From positions 62,001-126,000 of the forward strand of contig NZ_JACVAP010000008.1 of assembly GCF_014851915.1 (NCBI RefSeq): a stretch of 64,000 bases of DNA, read 5' to 3'. The notes beneath the pieces were generated by a model. That model was given only the letters and a program-made list of their open reading frames with translations, made no database searches and was not told where the DNA came from. Positions 1-8,048 of this stretch are shown piece by piece (position 1 is the first letter of the stretch; each line of letters starts with the position of its first letter). The translations under genes were made by a program, and so were the position numbers. Origin of the DNA: Xanthomonas sp. XNM01. Lineage in GTDB: Bacteria > Pseudomonadota > Gammaproteobacteria > Xanthomonadales > Xanthomonadaceae.

Positions 1-522
1 TCCGGGCCGGATTCGTCGTGGGAGGCGATCCACCGCCTGCACGTGGCGGCCATCCACGAAGCCAGGCGGCGGGTCTGGCTGGTCACGCCCTATTTCGTGC
101 CGGGCGAGGCCGCGCGCATGGCGCTCACCTCGGCGGCGCTGGCCGGCTTGGAGGTGCGTCTGCTGGTCCCGCGGCGCAGCGACTCGCTGCTGGTCACGCT
201 GGCCGCACGCTCGTACTTCGACGAACTGCTGCATGCGGGCGTGCAGGTGTACGAGTACGCACCGCGGATGCTGCATACCAAGGCGATGCTGACCGACGAC
301 GAGCTGTGCGTGGTCGGCAGCGCCAACTTCGACCAGCGCAGCTTCCGCCTCAACTTCGAAGTCTCGATGCTGGTCCGCGACACGCGTGCCTGCGCGGGTC
401 TGGCGCAGCTGCTCGAACAGGAATTCGCCGACGCCCGCCGGGTGTCCCTCGATCGGCGCCAGGGCCTGTGGCGCCACCGGCTGCCGGAGGCCTTCGCGCG
501 CCTGCTGTCGCCATTGCTGTAA
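1..522 (+). CDS. Phospholipase D-family protein (cardiolipin synthase-like), 3' part
   Basis: The frame is open from the first base and ends with TAA, so the gene starts outside the window and only its last ~173 residues are seen. The fragment carries the second phospholipase-D catalytic motif, HTKAMLTDDELCVVGSANFD (HxKx4Dx6GSxN), near visible residue 92. A preceding VTPYFVPGEA segment is typical of the second PLD repeat of bacterial cardiolipin synthases, which join two phosphatidylglycerols at the inner membrane. Whether it is a ClsA/ClsB/ClsC enzyme or another PLD-family transferase cannot be decided without the N-terminal half. It reads in the same direction as the following small membrane protein and pdxJ, but 460 bases separate them. 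Confidence 0.85.
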   Translation, partial: SGPDSSWEAIHRLHVAAIHEARRRVWLVTPYFVPGEAARMALTSAALAGLEVRLLVPRRSDSLLVTLAARSYFDELLHAGVQVYEYAPRMLHTKAMLTDDELCVVGSANFDQRSFRLNFEVSMLVRDTRACAGLAQLLEQEFADARRVSLDRRQGLWRHRLPEAFARLLSPLL

Positions 523-982
523 GTCGCGGCCCCGACCGCTGGGGCGCGTCCACTGGCGATGCAGGCGTGTCATGTCGGAGACCAGGCGCCTGATTACGGT
601 GCGCCCAGCAGACGCATTCCGCCGCGGATGTGATGCCGGCGCACGACGCGGTCCGGCAGCGCAGCGACGGCGAACAGCAGCTCCATGCGCCAGGGTGCCG
701 CGCAACCGCGATCGGCCGGGCGCGGTGCCGGGTCGCCTGCCGCGAGGAGTCCGGCCTGCCCAGGTCACTGCGCAGCCGAAGACGGTCACCTGCGTCCAGC
801 CCGGGAACCAGGCCTCGCCGTCGGCTCCTGCGGCGGCGGCTCACGCGCTGCACGGTGCGCTGGAAGTGCGCCCTCTCGACGGACGGTCGCGCGGCGCGAT
901 GCGTGGAGCCGAGCGCGGACGGCCAGCAGGCATCATGGCGCCATTCACGGCCTTACACTGGGCCCACCTCCGGGAGATTCCG
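523..982. other. Intergenic region, no recognisable gene
   Basis: About 460 bases of GC-rich sequence between the PLD-family gene and the small membrane protein gene. Open frames exist on both strands but their translations are Arg/Ala/Pro/Gly-rich without any motif I recognise, as expected for noncoding GC-rich DNA. A GGGAG ribosome-binding sequence at 972-976 serves the next gene. No terminator or promoter stands out. Confidence 0.5.
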
Positions 983-1261
983 ATGCACTGGCTCTACCTG
1001 CTCCTCGCGTTCGGCACCCTGCTGCTGGCGATCTTCTCCACCAGCGGCACCCTGATCGCGCTCTGGCTGGTGGCCTCGCTCGTGCTGCTGCTGGCGTGGG
1101 CGCGCGGCTTCTATCTGGACCGGGTCGGCGGGACGGAACAGGATCCGTCCACGATGATCGATCCGGTCGAACTGCGCCGCCTGCGCGAGCTGGCCGAGGC
1201 CCGCCGCCAGCAGGCCCGACAGGCCGTGCCGGGCGCAGGAACGGAGCCGCCGCAGGCATGA
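983..1261 (+). CDS. Small two-helix membrane protein of unknown function
   Basis: 92 residues. The ATG at 983 is chosen because it follows a GGGAG ribosome-binding site by 6 bases and starts directly with a hydrophobic helix; the frame is open much further upstream but that part reads as noncoding. Two hydrophobic stretches (about residues 3-15 and 20-38) are followed by a hydrophilic tail rich in Arg, Glu and Ala ([16 protein letters not shown]) that probably lies in the cytoplasm as a short helix. Its TGA overlaps the pdxJ start (ATGA), so the two genes are probably translationally coupled. I do not recognise a named family and no function can be assigned. Confidence 0.7.
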   Translation: MHWLYLLLAFGTLLLAIFSTSGTLIALWLVASLVLLLAWARGFYLDRVGGTEQDPSTMIDPVELRRLRELAEARRQQARQAVPGAGTEPPQA

Positions 1262-2025
1262 CCCGGCTCAGCGTCAACGTCAACAAGATCGCAGTGCTGC
1301 GCAACTCGCGCGGCGGCGGCGAGCCCGACGTGGTCCGCGCGGCGGCGGCCTGCCTGGAGGCCGGCGCGCATGGCATCACCGTCCATCCGCGGCCGGACCA
1401 GCGGCATATCCGGGCGGACGATGTGCTGGCGCTGGCCGGACTCACCGCACGGCACCACGTGGAACTCAACATCGAAGGCAATCCGTTCGCGCCGCCACGC
1501 CCCGGATATCCCGGCCTGCTGGCGCTGTGCGAGCAGGTGCGCCCGGCGCAGGTCACCCTCGTGCCCGACGACGATGGCCAGCTGACGTCCGATCACGGGT
1601 TCGATTTCGAGCATCACGACCAGGCGCTGGCCGACCTGATCGCCGCCTTCAACGCACTCGGCGCGCGGGTCAGCCTGTTCGTCGATGCCGGCGTGGCCGG
1701 ACTCGAACGCGCGAGGGCGATGGGCGCGGCCCGGATCGAGATCTATACCGGACCGTTCGCGGCAGAGGCCGCCACGCAGCCGCGGCAGGCCGACGCGCTG
1801 GCCCGCTGCGTGCAGACCGCCCGCGATGCGATGGACGCCGGCCTCGCGGTCAACGCCGGCCATGATCTGGCCCAGTCCAACCTCGGCCTGTTCCTCGCCA
1901 CCGTGCCGGCCGTGGAGGAGGTCTCGATCGGACACGCCCTGATCGGCGAGGCCCTCCATGCCGGGCTGGGCGACACCGTGCGTGCCTACCTGGACATCAT
2001 CTCTCGGGTACATCGCCCGGCCTGA
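1258..2025 (+). CDS. pdxJ: Pyridoxine 5'-phosphate synthase
   Basis: 255 residues, the usual PdxJ length. The enzyme condenses 1-deoxyxylulose 5-phosphate with 3-amino-2-oxopropyl phosphate to give pyridoxine 5'-phosphate, the last ring-forming step of the DXP-dependent vitamin B6 pathway, in the cytosol. Visible family segments are [15 protein letters not shown] at the N-terminus (the variant I remember from xanthomonads), [13 protein letters not shown] near residue 40, NIEGNPF near 71, SLFVDAG, IEIYTGP, VNAGHDL and VSIGHALI. The start is fixed by the ATGA overlap with the upstream gene. The C-terminal tail after AYLDII carries seven extra residues (SRVHRPA). The last ~145 bases of the gene are the first unit of a degenerate tandem repeat that runs on downstream. 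Confidence 0.96.
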   Translation: MTRLSVNVNKIAVLRNSRGGGEPDVVRAAAACLEAGAHGITVHPRPDQRHIRADDVLALAGLTARHHVELNIEGNPFAPPRPGYPGLLALCEQVRPAQVTLVPDDDGQLTSDHGFDFEHHDQALADLIAAFNALGARVSLFVDAGVAGLERARAMGAARIEIYTGPFAAEAATQPRQADALARCVQTARDAMDAGLAVNAGHDLAQSNLGLFLATVPAVEEVSIGHALIGEALHAGLGDTVRAYLDIISRVHRPA

Positions 2026-2793
2026 GCCGCATGCCCGCGGCGCGCAGACCTGCTCTGCGGTGCCTCGGCCTGTTCCCGGCCAGCGTGCCTGCGTTTGAAG
2101 AAGTCGCGATCGGACACGCCCTCGTCGGCGAAGCCCCCTACGCCGGGCCTGGCGACACCGGGCACGCTACCCGGACATCATCGCGCCGGTGCAGCGCCCG
2201 ACCTGACCCGTGCACTCGCGGTACAGCCAACCTGTTCTGCGGCGCCTCGGCCTGTTCCCGGCCAGCGTGCCTGCGTTTGAAGAAGTCGCGATCGGACACC
2301 CCCTCGTCGGCGAAGCCCCTACGCCGGGCTTGGCGACGCCGTGCGCGCTTACCCGGACATCATCGCGGTGCATCGCCCGACCTGACCTGTATGCTCCCGG
2401 CGCACGGATCTGTTCTGCAGCGCCTCGGCGTGTTGCTCGCCAGCGTGCCGGCCATGGAGAAGGTCCCGAACGGATGCGGCCCTCCTCGGCGAGCCCTTCA
2501 TGGCGGGCTTGGCGACACCGGGAGCGCCGACCTGGACATCATCGCGGTGCATCGCCCGACCTGACTTGTATGCTCCCGGCGCACGGATCTGTTCTGTAGC
2601 GTCTCGGCGTATTGCTCGCCAGCGTGCCGGCCATGGAGAAGGTCCCGACCGGATGTGGCCCTGCTCGGCGAGCCCTTCATGGCGGGCTTGGCGACACCGG
2701 GAGCGCCGACCTGGACATCATCGTGCGGGTACATCGCCCGGCCCGAGCGTGGTGCGCGCGAGATGCGGACGGAGCTGTTCTGCGGCGCATCCG
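1881..2793 (+). repeat. Tandem array of decayed copies of the pdxJ 3' end
   Basis: The segment beginning CCTCGGCCTGTTCC at 1881 inside pdxJ recurs at 2063, 2245, 2423 and 2602, giving periods of 182, 182, 178 and 179 bases. Each unit holds about 145 bases matching the end of pdxJ (the [33 protein letters not shown] part, down to the CGCCCGRCCTGA stop region) plus ~35 bases of downstream flank with a CTGTTCTG core. Copies at 2063 and 2245 resemble each other most, as do those at 2423 and 2602, suggesting stepwise duplication. Indels put the copies in different frames and none has a start, so they do not encode a protein. The last unit fades out after CTGTTCTGCGGCGC near 2775-2790. Confidence 0.9.
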
Positions 2794-2934
2794 CATAGGC
2801 ACGTTCAACGTCACCCGGTGATGTCTCGGCGAATGCCGCACGGGAGGCATCATGCCGCTCGAACAGACGCGCTGGTTCCAGCGCCGGGCCAGCGGTGTGT
2901 GGTGTGCCCGTTACGACGAACCAGTAGGGACCCA

Positions 2935-3130
2935 GTGTGTCGCTGCGTTCGCCGGTCCGGGTCAGCCCGGGTGCGCGCTCGACCAGCACATGGCCGTCGG
3001 CCAGCAGCGCGATCAGGAGCCGTTCGACCAGGGCCGACTGGCCGACGATCGTGGTGGAGCGCTGGCTGATCAGGGCCAGGAAGGCGGCATGCAGATGACC
3101 GTCGCCGGACGGTGGTGGCGTCGTGTCCAT
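2935..3130 (-). pseudogene. Remnant of a MoxR-type AAA+ ATPase gene (N-terminus only)
   Basis: Reading leftward from the ATG at 3130 the frame gives MDTTPPPSGDGHLHAAFLAL followed by TIVGQSALVERLLIALLADG and HVLVERAPGLTRT. This matches the N-terminal region of MoxR ATPases (chaperone-like AAA+ proteins, usually ~320 residues), where the corresponding Walker A segment normally reads VEGAPGLAKT. Here the Gly and Lys of that motif are replaced (R and R), and homology stops a few residues later. The frame then runs through unrelated sequence into the antisense of the pdxJ-tail repeats. It is therefore a dead 5' stump of ~65 codons, probably left by a deletion or rearrangement that removed the rest of a moxR operon. 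Confidence 0.6.
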
Positions 3131-3261
3131 GTCCCGATTCCGGCCCTGAGGCAGCGACCGTACGGGCAACGTCGACTGCCGACCGCTGGCGCGCCGGATC
3201 CTGCACGGCGTCCGCTGATGCCGCGAATCGCCACCGATAACGAAAGACACACACACGAACA

Positions 3262-3325
3262 CGCCGCCCGGAGGCGGCGTTCTCGTTCCAGCGCATCCAT
3301 CGCTCCGCTGCAGGGGGAGCGATGG
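3262..3325 (-). terminator. Hairpins downstream of the tonB-exbBD block
   Basis: Just after the exbD2 stop (leftward transcription) lies a perfect 10-base inverted repeat, CCATCGCTCC at 3297-3306 and GGAGCGATGG at 3316-3325, with a 9-base loop. A second hairpin, CGCCGCC (3262-3268) with GGCGGCG (3273-3279) and a 4-base loop, follows 18 bases on and is trailed on the minus strand by a T/G-rich tract. Together they probably end the tonB-exbB-exbD1-exbD2 transcript. No clean U-run is present, so the hairpins may act only partially or with Rho. Confidence 0.5.
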
Positions 3326-3337
3326 CGCGACGGGGTC

Positions 3338-3751
3338 TTACTGGTTCACGAACTCGATCTTCTTCATGTCCGCGTTCTTGGCGGCTGCCAGGACCTTGGC
3401 CATGGTTTCGTACTGCGAGTCGGCGCTTGCGTCGATACGCAGGCTCGGCTGATTGGTCGGGTCCTTCTGGACCTCGGTCTCCATCAGCTGCTGCAGGTTG
3501 TTCACGGACACCGGGCCGTTGTTCCAGAACACCTGGCTGCTCGCGTCGACCCGCAGGTCGATCGGCGGCGGCGGTTCACGCAGCTGCGGCGGCGGGTTGA
3601 TGACCCGCTGCGGCAGGGCCACGTCGATCGGATAGGTCATGATCGGCGCGGTCACGATGAAGATGATCAGCAGCACCAGCATCACGTCCACGAGGGGCGT
3701 GACGTTGATGTCGGCCATGGGGCCCTTGTTGGAACCGGAACTGAAAGCCAT
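3338..3751 (-). CDS. exbD2: Biopolymer transport protein ExbD (second copy)
   Basis: 137 residues. ExbD is the single-helix partner of ExbB in the proton-driven complex that energises TonB at the inner membrane. The N-terminus [20 protein letters not shown] is followed by the transmembrane helix (about 20-42) with the essential proton-carrying Asp in [12 protein letters not shown], then a periplasmic domain. It follows exbD1 by three bases and shares its N-terminus closely (MAFSS...[19 protein letters not shown]), so the pair looks like a tandem duplication with diverged periplasmic domains. Xanthomonads are known to carry exbB-exbD1-exbD2 in this order; in that group ExbD2 was reported to be needed for infection-related functions rather than for iron uptake. 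That role is carried over from family knowledge. Confidence 0.95.
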   Translation of the reverse strand: MAFSSGSNKGPMADINVTPLVDVMLVLLIIFIVTAPIMTYPIDVALPQRVINPPPQLREPPPPIDLRVDASSQVFWNNGPVSVNNLQQLMETEVQKDPTNQPSLRIDASADSQYETMAKVLAAAKNADMKKIEFVNQ

Positions 3752-3754
3752 GGC

Positions 3755-4180
3755 TTACGGACCCTTCTCTTTGGTTGCAACGAAGCCGATGTCCAGCATG
3801 CCCTGGTTCTGCGCGATCTTCGTGATCTCGTTGATCGTGCCCATCCGCGTGGTGCGGTCACCACGCAGATTCAGCGGCGGCTGGGGGGTCTGCTGCGCAA
3901 CGCTCGACAGACGCGATTCCAGGATTTCCTTGGTGATCGCCTCGTCGTTCCAGTACAGGGAACCGTCCTCCTTCACCGCGAGGGTGATCGGCGGAGCGCG
4001 CTTCTCGGCTTCCTCTTCGTTGCGATCGAGGTTGGCCTGCGGAAGCTCGACCTGAACCTTGTGCGACATCAGGGGCGCCGTGATGATGAAGATGATCAGC
4101 AGCACCAGCATCACGTCCACGAGGGGCGTGACGTTGATGTCGGACATGGGTCCGCCGCTGTTGTCCGAACTGAAGGCCAT
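3755..4180 (-). CDS. exbD1: Biopolymer transport protein ExbD (first copy)
   Basis: 141 residues. Same architecture as its neighbour: short cytoplasmic N-terminus, one membrane helix (about 20-42) containing [13 protein letters not shown] with the conserved Asp, and a periplasmic domain of ~95 residues. Together with ExbB it forms the ion-driven motor that drives TonB and thereby active uptake through outer-membrane TonB-dependent receptors. It lies 48 bases downstream of exbB and three bases upstream of exbD2, so all are probably in one leftward operon starting at tonB. Confidence 0.96.
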   Translation of the reverse strand: MAFSSDNSGGPMSDINVTPLVDVMLVLLIIFIITAPLMSHKVQVELPQANLDRNEEEAEKRAPPITLAVKEDGSLYWNDEAITKEILESRLSSVAQQTPQPPLNLRGDRTTRMGTINEITKIAQNQGMLDIGFVATKEKGP

Positions 4181-4228
4181 GCTACGGGCTCCGTTGTCTG
4201 TCCTGGAACGACGCTTCTAGACCGCGAC

Positions 4229-4984
4229 TCAGCGAACGCGCGAGCCGGTGGCGAAGAAGTCGTGCAGATCGTGCGCGAACGAATCGAACTTGGCGATCGT
4301 GGCGCTGTTGATCTTGCTGAAGAAGTTGAAGGCGAACACGGCCGGGATCGCGACGAACAGACCGATCGCGGTCATGATCAGCGCTTCACCCACCGGGCCG
4401 GCGACGGCGTCGATCGAGGCCGAACCGGTCGCACCGATGCTGATCAGCGCGCCGTAGATGCCCCACACCGTACCCAGCAGACCCACGAACGGCGCGGTCG
4501 CACCGACGGTGGCGAGCAGGATCATGCCGGACTGCAGGCGGGCGCTCTCGCGGGTGACGGCCTGGCGCAGGGCGCGGTCGACGAACTCCGAACGGGTCAG
4601 GGTCTCGCCCAGGCCGGTGCTCGCGCCTTCGGTGCGCTGGTGGTGGGCGGCAGCCTGGGCAGCGTCCAGGGCGATCTTCGAGAACGGCTCGCTACGCGGC
4701 TGCTCTTCCATCACGCGGATGGCTTCCTGCGCATTCGGGGCTTCCCAGAACGAGTTGACCACGCGGTCGGCGGCCGACTTCAGACGCGAGTTCTTGATCG
4801 TGTTGAAGATGGTCCAGTACCAGGAGGCAGCGGACATGAACACCAGGCAGAGCAGCACGATCCAGGAGACGGCGAATTCGCCCGGCTTGGCGGCCATCTC
4901 CGAGATCATGTGGTCGAAGCCCATCTTCGAGAGGCCCGAAGCGTTGCCCCCAGCAGCGGCGGCGATGAAGAGTTCCTGCAGCAT
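4229..4984 (-). CDS. exbB: MotA/TolQ/ExbB proton channel family protein ExbB
   Basis: 251 residues from the ATG at 4984, which is preceded by AAAGG at a good distance; the frame is open 24 codons further up but without a better start. ExbB is the three-helix inner-membrane scaffold of the TonB motor. A helix near residues 35-55 (WIVLLCLVFMSAASWYW) is followed by a cytoplasmic segment and two C-terminal helices containing the MotA/TolQ/ExbB signature (LLATVGATAPFVGLLGTVWG and ALIMTAIGLFVAIPAVFAFN). It lies between tonB (78 bases upstream) and exbD1. Confidence 0.96.
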   Translation of the reverse strand: MLQELFIAAAAGGNASGLSKMGFDHMISEMAAKPGEFAVSWIVLLCLVFMSAASWYWTIFNTIKNSRLKSAADRVVNSFWEAPNAQEAIRVMEEQPRSEPFSKIALDAAQAAAHHQRTEGASTGLGETLTRSEFVDRALRQAVTRESARLQSGMILLATVGATAPFVGLLGTVWGIYGALISIGATGSASIDAVAGPVGEALIMTAIGLFVAIPAVFAFNFFSKINSATIAKFDSFAHDLHDFFATGSRVR

Positions 4985-5062
4985 GACGCTTACCTTTGTT
5001 TGATTAAGGAGATTAAAGAGGCGGAAGACCTTGGGCCCGGTTCCGCCCGGGGACAACTTTGA

Positions 5063-5737
5063 TCAATTCAGGGTGAAATTCACCGGGACGCGCACGCGGC
5101 CTGCGGCGGGGTTGCCACTGCTGTCCTTGCCCGGGTTGAAGGTCCAGCGACGAGCGGCTTCGATCGCGGCGCGGTCGAGGTCACGGTTGCGGCTGGACTT
5201 CTCCACCGACACGTCGGTGACCTTGCCCGAGGCATCCACGGTGATCACCAGGATCACCTCACCCTCGATGCCCGAACGGGCGGCGGCGGGCGGGTAGCGC
5301 GGCGGGTTGCGGTTCTTCGACGAGATGTCGACGCTGGCCTCGATGCTGGTCACCGGGGCCGGCGGAGCCGGCGGGGCCGGTTCCTGGTACACGTCGGTCG
5401 GACGCGGTTCGGCGACGTCGATCGGCGGCGCTTCCGGCGGCGGCGGCACCGGCGAGGGCTTCGGCGGCGACAGCTCCTTGATCGGCGGCGGCGGCTTGTC
5501 CTGCGGCGGCGGCGGCGGCGGCGGCGGGGGTGGCGGCGGCGGGACGTCGACCAGCGTCACGATGATGTTGCGCTCCTGCTCCACGGCGGCCTTGGGGGCC
5601 ACGGCGGGAATCAGCAGGAGCATGAGCGCGGCAAGATGCAACGCGATCACGAACGCAATACCAACGATACGCGGCCAGCTCAGCCCGCTGTCTTCGTTTT
5701 CTTCGTAGTTCCTGTGAACGATCAGCTGTTCGGTCAT
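5063..5737 (-). CDS. tonB: Energy transducer TonB
   Basis: 224 residues. TonB transmits the proton motive force from ExbB/ExbD to outer-membrane receptors. An N-terminal cytoplasmic stretch of about 22 residues precedes one membrane helix (about 23-45) with the conserved His of the transmembrane motif (AFVIALHLAA, H34). A Pro-rich periplasmic spacer with 13 consecutive prolines (66-78) and several more Pro blocks follows. The C-terminal TonB domain (about 135-224) has NPPRYPPAAARSGIEGEV, ITVDASGKVTDVSV and RWTFNPG. It is first in the tonB-exbB-exbD1-exbD2 block, with a plausible promoter directly upstream, and is preceded by a same-strand TPR gene. Confidence 0.96.
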   Translation of the reverse strand: MTEQLIVHRNYEENEDSGLSWPRIVGIAFVIALHLAALMLLLIPAVAPKAAVEQERNIIVTLVDVPPPPPPPPPPPPPQDKPPPPIKELSPPKPSPVPPPPEAPPIDVAEPRPTDVYQEPAPPAPPAPVTSIEASVDISSKNRNPPRYPPAAARSGIEGEVILVITVDASGKVTDVSVEKSSRNRDLDRAAIEAARRWTFNPGKDSSGNPAAGRVRVPVNFTLN

Positions 5738-5818
5738 GCGCCAGAGGCTCTGTGTGGGGCAGGGCTCCGAGATCGGATCCCGGGTTCACGCGGCGATGAC
5801 ACCGCAGGAACCGCCAAG

Positions 5819-5847
5819 CATATACCAATACCGTACCGCTGTGCCTA
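5819..5847 (-). promoter_or_regulatory. Candidate sigma-70 promoter of tonB
   Basis: On the minus strand a -35 hexamer TAGGCA (5847-5842, 4 of 6 matches) is followed after 17 bases by TATATG (5824-5819) with an upstream TGG forming an extended -10. Transcription would start about 75 bases before the tonB ATG. I looked for a Fur box overlapping it and did not find a convincing one. Confidence 0.45.
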
Positions 5848-5870
5848 GGGTACGGCGCGATTCTCGAAAA

Positions 5871-7049
5871 TTACTTCAAGTTGATGATTTTCTTGGCATC
5901 TTCCGGCTTGCGCACACCCTTTGCGAGCGCCTGCTGGGCTGCCTGGCGGGCTTCCGGAATGCGGTTTTCGCCGTGCAGGACGCGAGCCAGGTTGAGGTAG
6001 GTCTCGCCATCATTCGACAGCGGCGCCGCCTTCTGCCAGGCATCGATCGCCTGCGGGATCTGATCGCTGTAGTAATACGACTGCGCCAGCGCCAGATACG
6101 TCTGGTAATCCTGCTTGAGCACGCCCTTGGAGATGCCTTCGTTGATGACCGCGATGACGTCCTTCTCGCGCCCGTCCATGTTGGCGTAGGTCACGTAGAG
6201 CTGGCGGTACTCGCGCTCTTCGGTGAGCTGGCCGGCGGCACGCAGCTTCTCGAGCACGGCGGCGGCCTTGTCCATCTGCTCGGCCTGTGCATAGACCGAG
6301 GCCAGGTTCATCTGCGCGCGCTTGTCGTCCGGCGTCTTGGCTGCCAGCTGCTCGGCAACGGCCAGCGCCTGCGGGATCTGCTCGGAGGACAGGTAGCTGG
6401 CCATCAGCATCTGGGTCCAGCTGGCCGGTGCGTCCGGGTTGGCGTCGATCGCCTGCTTCAGGACCGGGATCGCATCCTGATAGCGCTCCTGCTGGTACAG
6501 GGCCTGACCCTTGAGCACCAGGTCCTCCGGCTTCTGCGACTTGGTCTCGGCCAGGTACTTGTCCAGCGTGGCGACGCCGGCATCGAGCTCGTCGTCGGCC
6601 AGCTGCAGCTGGGCCAGCATCATCATCGACTGGTAATGGCCGTTGTTGTCCAGGCCATTGGCGTCGATCGCACGCTGCAGGTAGCTCTTCGCGGCGGCGG
6701 TGTCGTCCTGGTTGTAGGCGGCCTGCGCGGCCAGCTGGGCGGCGATCGCGATGTCGTACGCGCCCGCGCCTTCGGTCGCGAGGATGTCGTCGGCCAGCGT
6801 GCGGACCTCGGCGTCCTGGCCGTCCTTGTTGTAGGCGGCGAACAGCTTGGAGATCTTCGAGTTCAGGCGGCTGGACGGCTTGGCCGCCGGCTCGGTGCGC
6901 GTCGCTTCCGGATAGCGCACCTCGGCCTTGGTGCTCTTGCCGCGGCTCGAACGGGAGGACTGGGCTGCCGCGTCAGCGACGACCACACCACCGAGTGCGG
7001 CGGCGATGAAGATCGAGAGAAGGGCTTTCTTGCTGCTGCGGGAACTCAT
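5871..7049 (-). CDS. Secreted tetratricopeptide-repeat protein upstream of tonB
   Basis: 392 residues. A signal peptide is visible (SSKKALLSIFIAAALGGVVVADAAAQ, cleavage probably after ADAAA), followed by a short basic/Ser-rich linker and TPR-like helical repeats from about residue 60 to the C-terminus (for example ALYQQERYQDAIPVLKQAID, ALAQSYYYSDQIPQAIDAWQ, LARVLHGENRIPEARQAAQQ). It should sit in the periplasm as a protein-binding scaffold. The start is backed by a strong GAGGTGATCC just before the ATG. Its position directly upstream of tonB suggests a role linked to the TonB system, a pairing I remember from xanthomonads; the partner is unknown. Confidence 0.85.
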   Translation of the reverse strand: MSSRSSKKALLSIFIAAALGGVVVADAAAQSSRSSRGKSTKAEVRYPEATRTEPAAKPSSRLNSKISKLFAAYNKDGQDAEVRTLADDILATEGAGAYDIAIAAQLAAQAAYNQDDTAAAKSYLQRAIDANGLDNNGHYQSMMMLAQLQLADDELDAGVATLDKYLAETKSQKPEDLVLKGQALYQQERYQDAIPVLKQAIDANPDAPASWTQMLMASYLSSEQIPQALAVAEQLAAKTPDDKRAQMNLASVYAQAEQMDKAAAVLEKLRAAGQLTEEREYRQLYVTYANMDGREKDVIAVINEGISKGVLKQDYQTYLALAQSYYYSDQIPQAIDAWQKAAPLSNDGETYLNLARVLHGENRIPEARQAAQQALAKGVRKPEDAKKIINLK

Positions 7050-7106
7050 GGATCACCTCGTGCAAGCCGCGCTGGAGCGGCGACGGAATTTGGGCAAGCG
7101 CGCAAA

Positions 7107-7134
7107 ACTATCAGAAGTTTCTTACGTTGGTAAA
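7107..7134 (-). promoter_or_regulatory. Possible promoter of the TPR gene
   Basis: Within the 110-base gap between the M48 peptidase gene and the TPR gene the minus strand reads TTTACC (7134-7129), a 16-base spacer and GATAGT (7112-7107). The gap is clearly richer in A and T than its surroundings. The hexamers match the sigma-70 consensus only 4 of 6 each, so this is tentative. Confidence 0.3.
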
Positions 7135-7159
7135 CGTTATCGGCTGAAGGAAATCAGCA

Positions 7160-7972
7160 TTATTGTTTGCTGCAGCGCGGCAAATTCCCGGCTTTCCTGG
7201 CTTCCTGGTAGATCGGCTGCAGCGACGGCGCCCGCTGCTGCAGGGCGTGGATCCGGTTCTGCGGGTCGGGATGTGTCGACAGCAGCTCCGGCGAACGACC
7301 ACTGCTCGAGGCCTGGACCATGTTCTGCCACAGGTTCACCGCCTGCGCCGGATCGAAGCCGGCCTGCGCCATCAGTCGCTGGCCGATCTCGTCGGCCTCG
7401 GTTTCCTGGGTACGCGAGAACGGCAACAACAGACCGAGCTGGGCCGCCATGCCGCCCCCTTGCGTGACCAGGTCGGACCCGGCCTGACCGTAGCGCGCGC
7501 CCGCCAGCGCACCGACCACGGACAAGCCCATCGAGGTCGCCTGCTGGCGCGAGACGCGCTCGTTGGTGTGCCGCGCGTAGACGTGGCCGATCTCGTGGCC
7601 CAAAACGGCAGCCAGCTGGTCCTGGGTCTTGGCGACGGTGAACATGCCGGTGTGCACGCCGACCTTGCCGCCCGGCAACGCGAATGCGTTCGGACTGTCG
7701 TCGACGAACACCACCGTTTCCCAGGGCAATCCCTGCCAGTCCGGCGGCAGATGCTTGACCAGCGCGCCCACGACGCACTGCACGTACGCGTTCTGGGTGC
7801 CATCGCGCCCGACGGTCTGCTTGGCCTTCATCTCGTTGAAGGCCTGCGCGCCCATCGTGTTGAGTTCGCTGTCCGAGAACGCGGTGTACTGCTTGCGTCC
7901 GGTCGGCGACGTCGTCGTCGCGCACGCTGCCAGCACGGCCGTTGCCGCGGCAGCAAGTATCCAGCGTTTCAT
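7160..7972 (-). CDS. M48-family zinc metallopeptidase lipoprotein
   Basis: 270 residues from the ATG at 7972 (chosen because it starts the signal peptide; the frame is open 13 codons further up). A lipoprotein signal ends at LAAC with Cys17. The zinc-binding HEIGH lies at residues 126-130 and the third ligand in ETEADEIG near 192, both hallmarks of M48 peptidases. The size and layout resemble the LoiP/YcaL-type periplasmic proteases, which act in envelope quality control. Family membership is certain; the substrate is not. The C-terminal STHPDPQNRI motif is also typical of this family. It lies on the same strand as the TPR gene 110 bases downstream. Confidence 0.93.
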   Translation of the reverse strand: MKRWILAAAATAVLAACATTTSPTGRKQYTAFSDSELNTMGAQAFNEMKAKQTVGRDGTQNAYVQCVVGALVKHLPPDWQGLPWETVVFVDDSPNAFALPGGKVGVHTGMFTVAKTQDQLAAVLGHEIGHVYARHTNERVSRQQATSMGLSVVGALAGARYGQAGSDLVTQGGGMAAQLGLLLPFSRTQETEADEIGQRLMAQAGFDPAQAVNLWQNMVQASSSGRSPELLSTHPDPQNRIHALQQRAPSLQPIYQEARKAGNLPRCSKQ

Positions 7973-8048
7973 CGATCCCACCCTCGAGGTTCCGGGATGG
8001 ATTCTGGTCAATCGGTGCTTAACTTTTCGTCAAGCGGCCCGGGGGCGT

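Noticed and set aside
2063-2780. The regular ~180-base repeats looked at first like a CRISPR or satellite-type array
   Set aside because: Units are long, have no unique spacers of 30-40 bases, and align with the pdxJ coding end over most of their length.
2852-5062. A 736-codon rightward open frame across exbD2, exbD1 and exbB
   Set aside because: It mirrors three well-supported genes, and its repeated [11 protein letters not shown] segments are the antisense of the two duplicated ExbD N-termini.
5738-5870. A Fur box at the tonB promoter
   Set aside because: No 19-base match to the GATAATGATAATCATTATC type was found; the TTTTCGAGAATC stretch is too weak.
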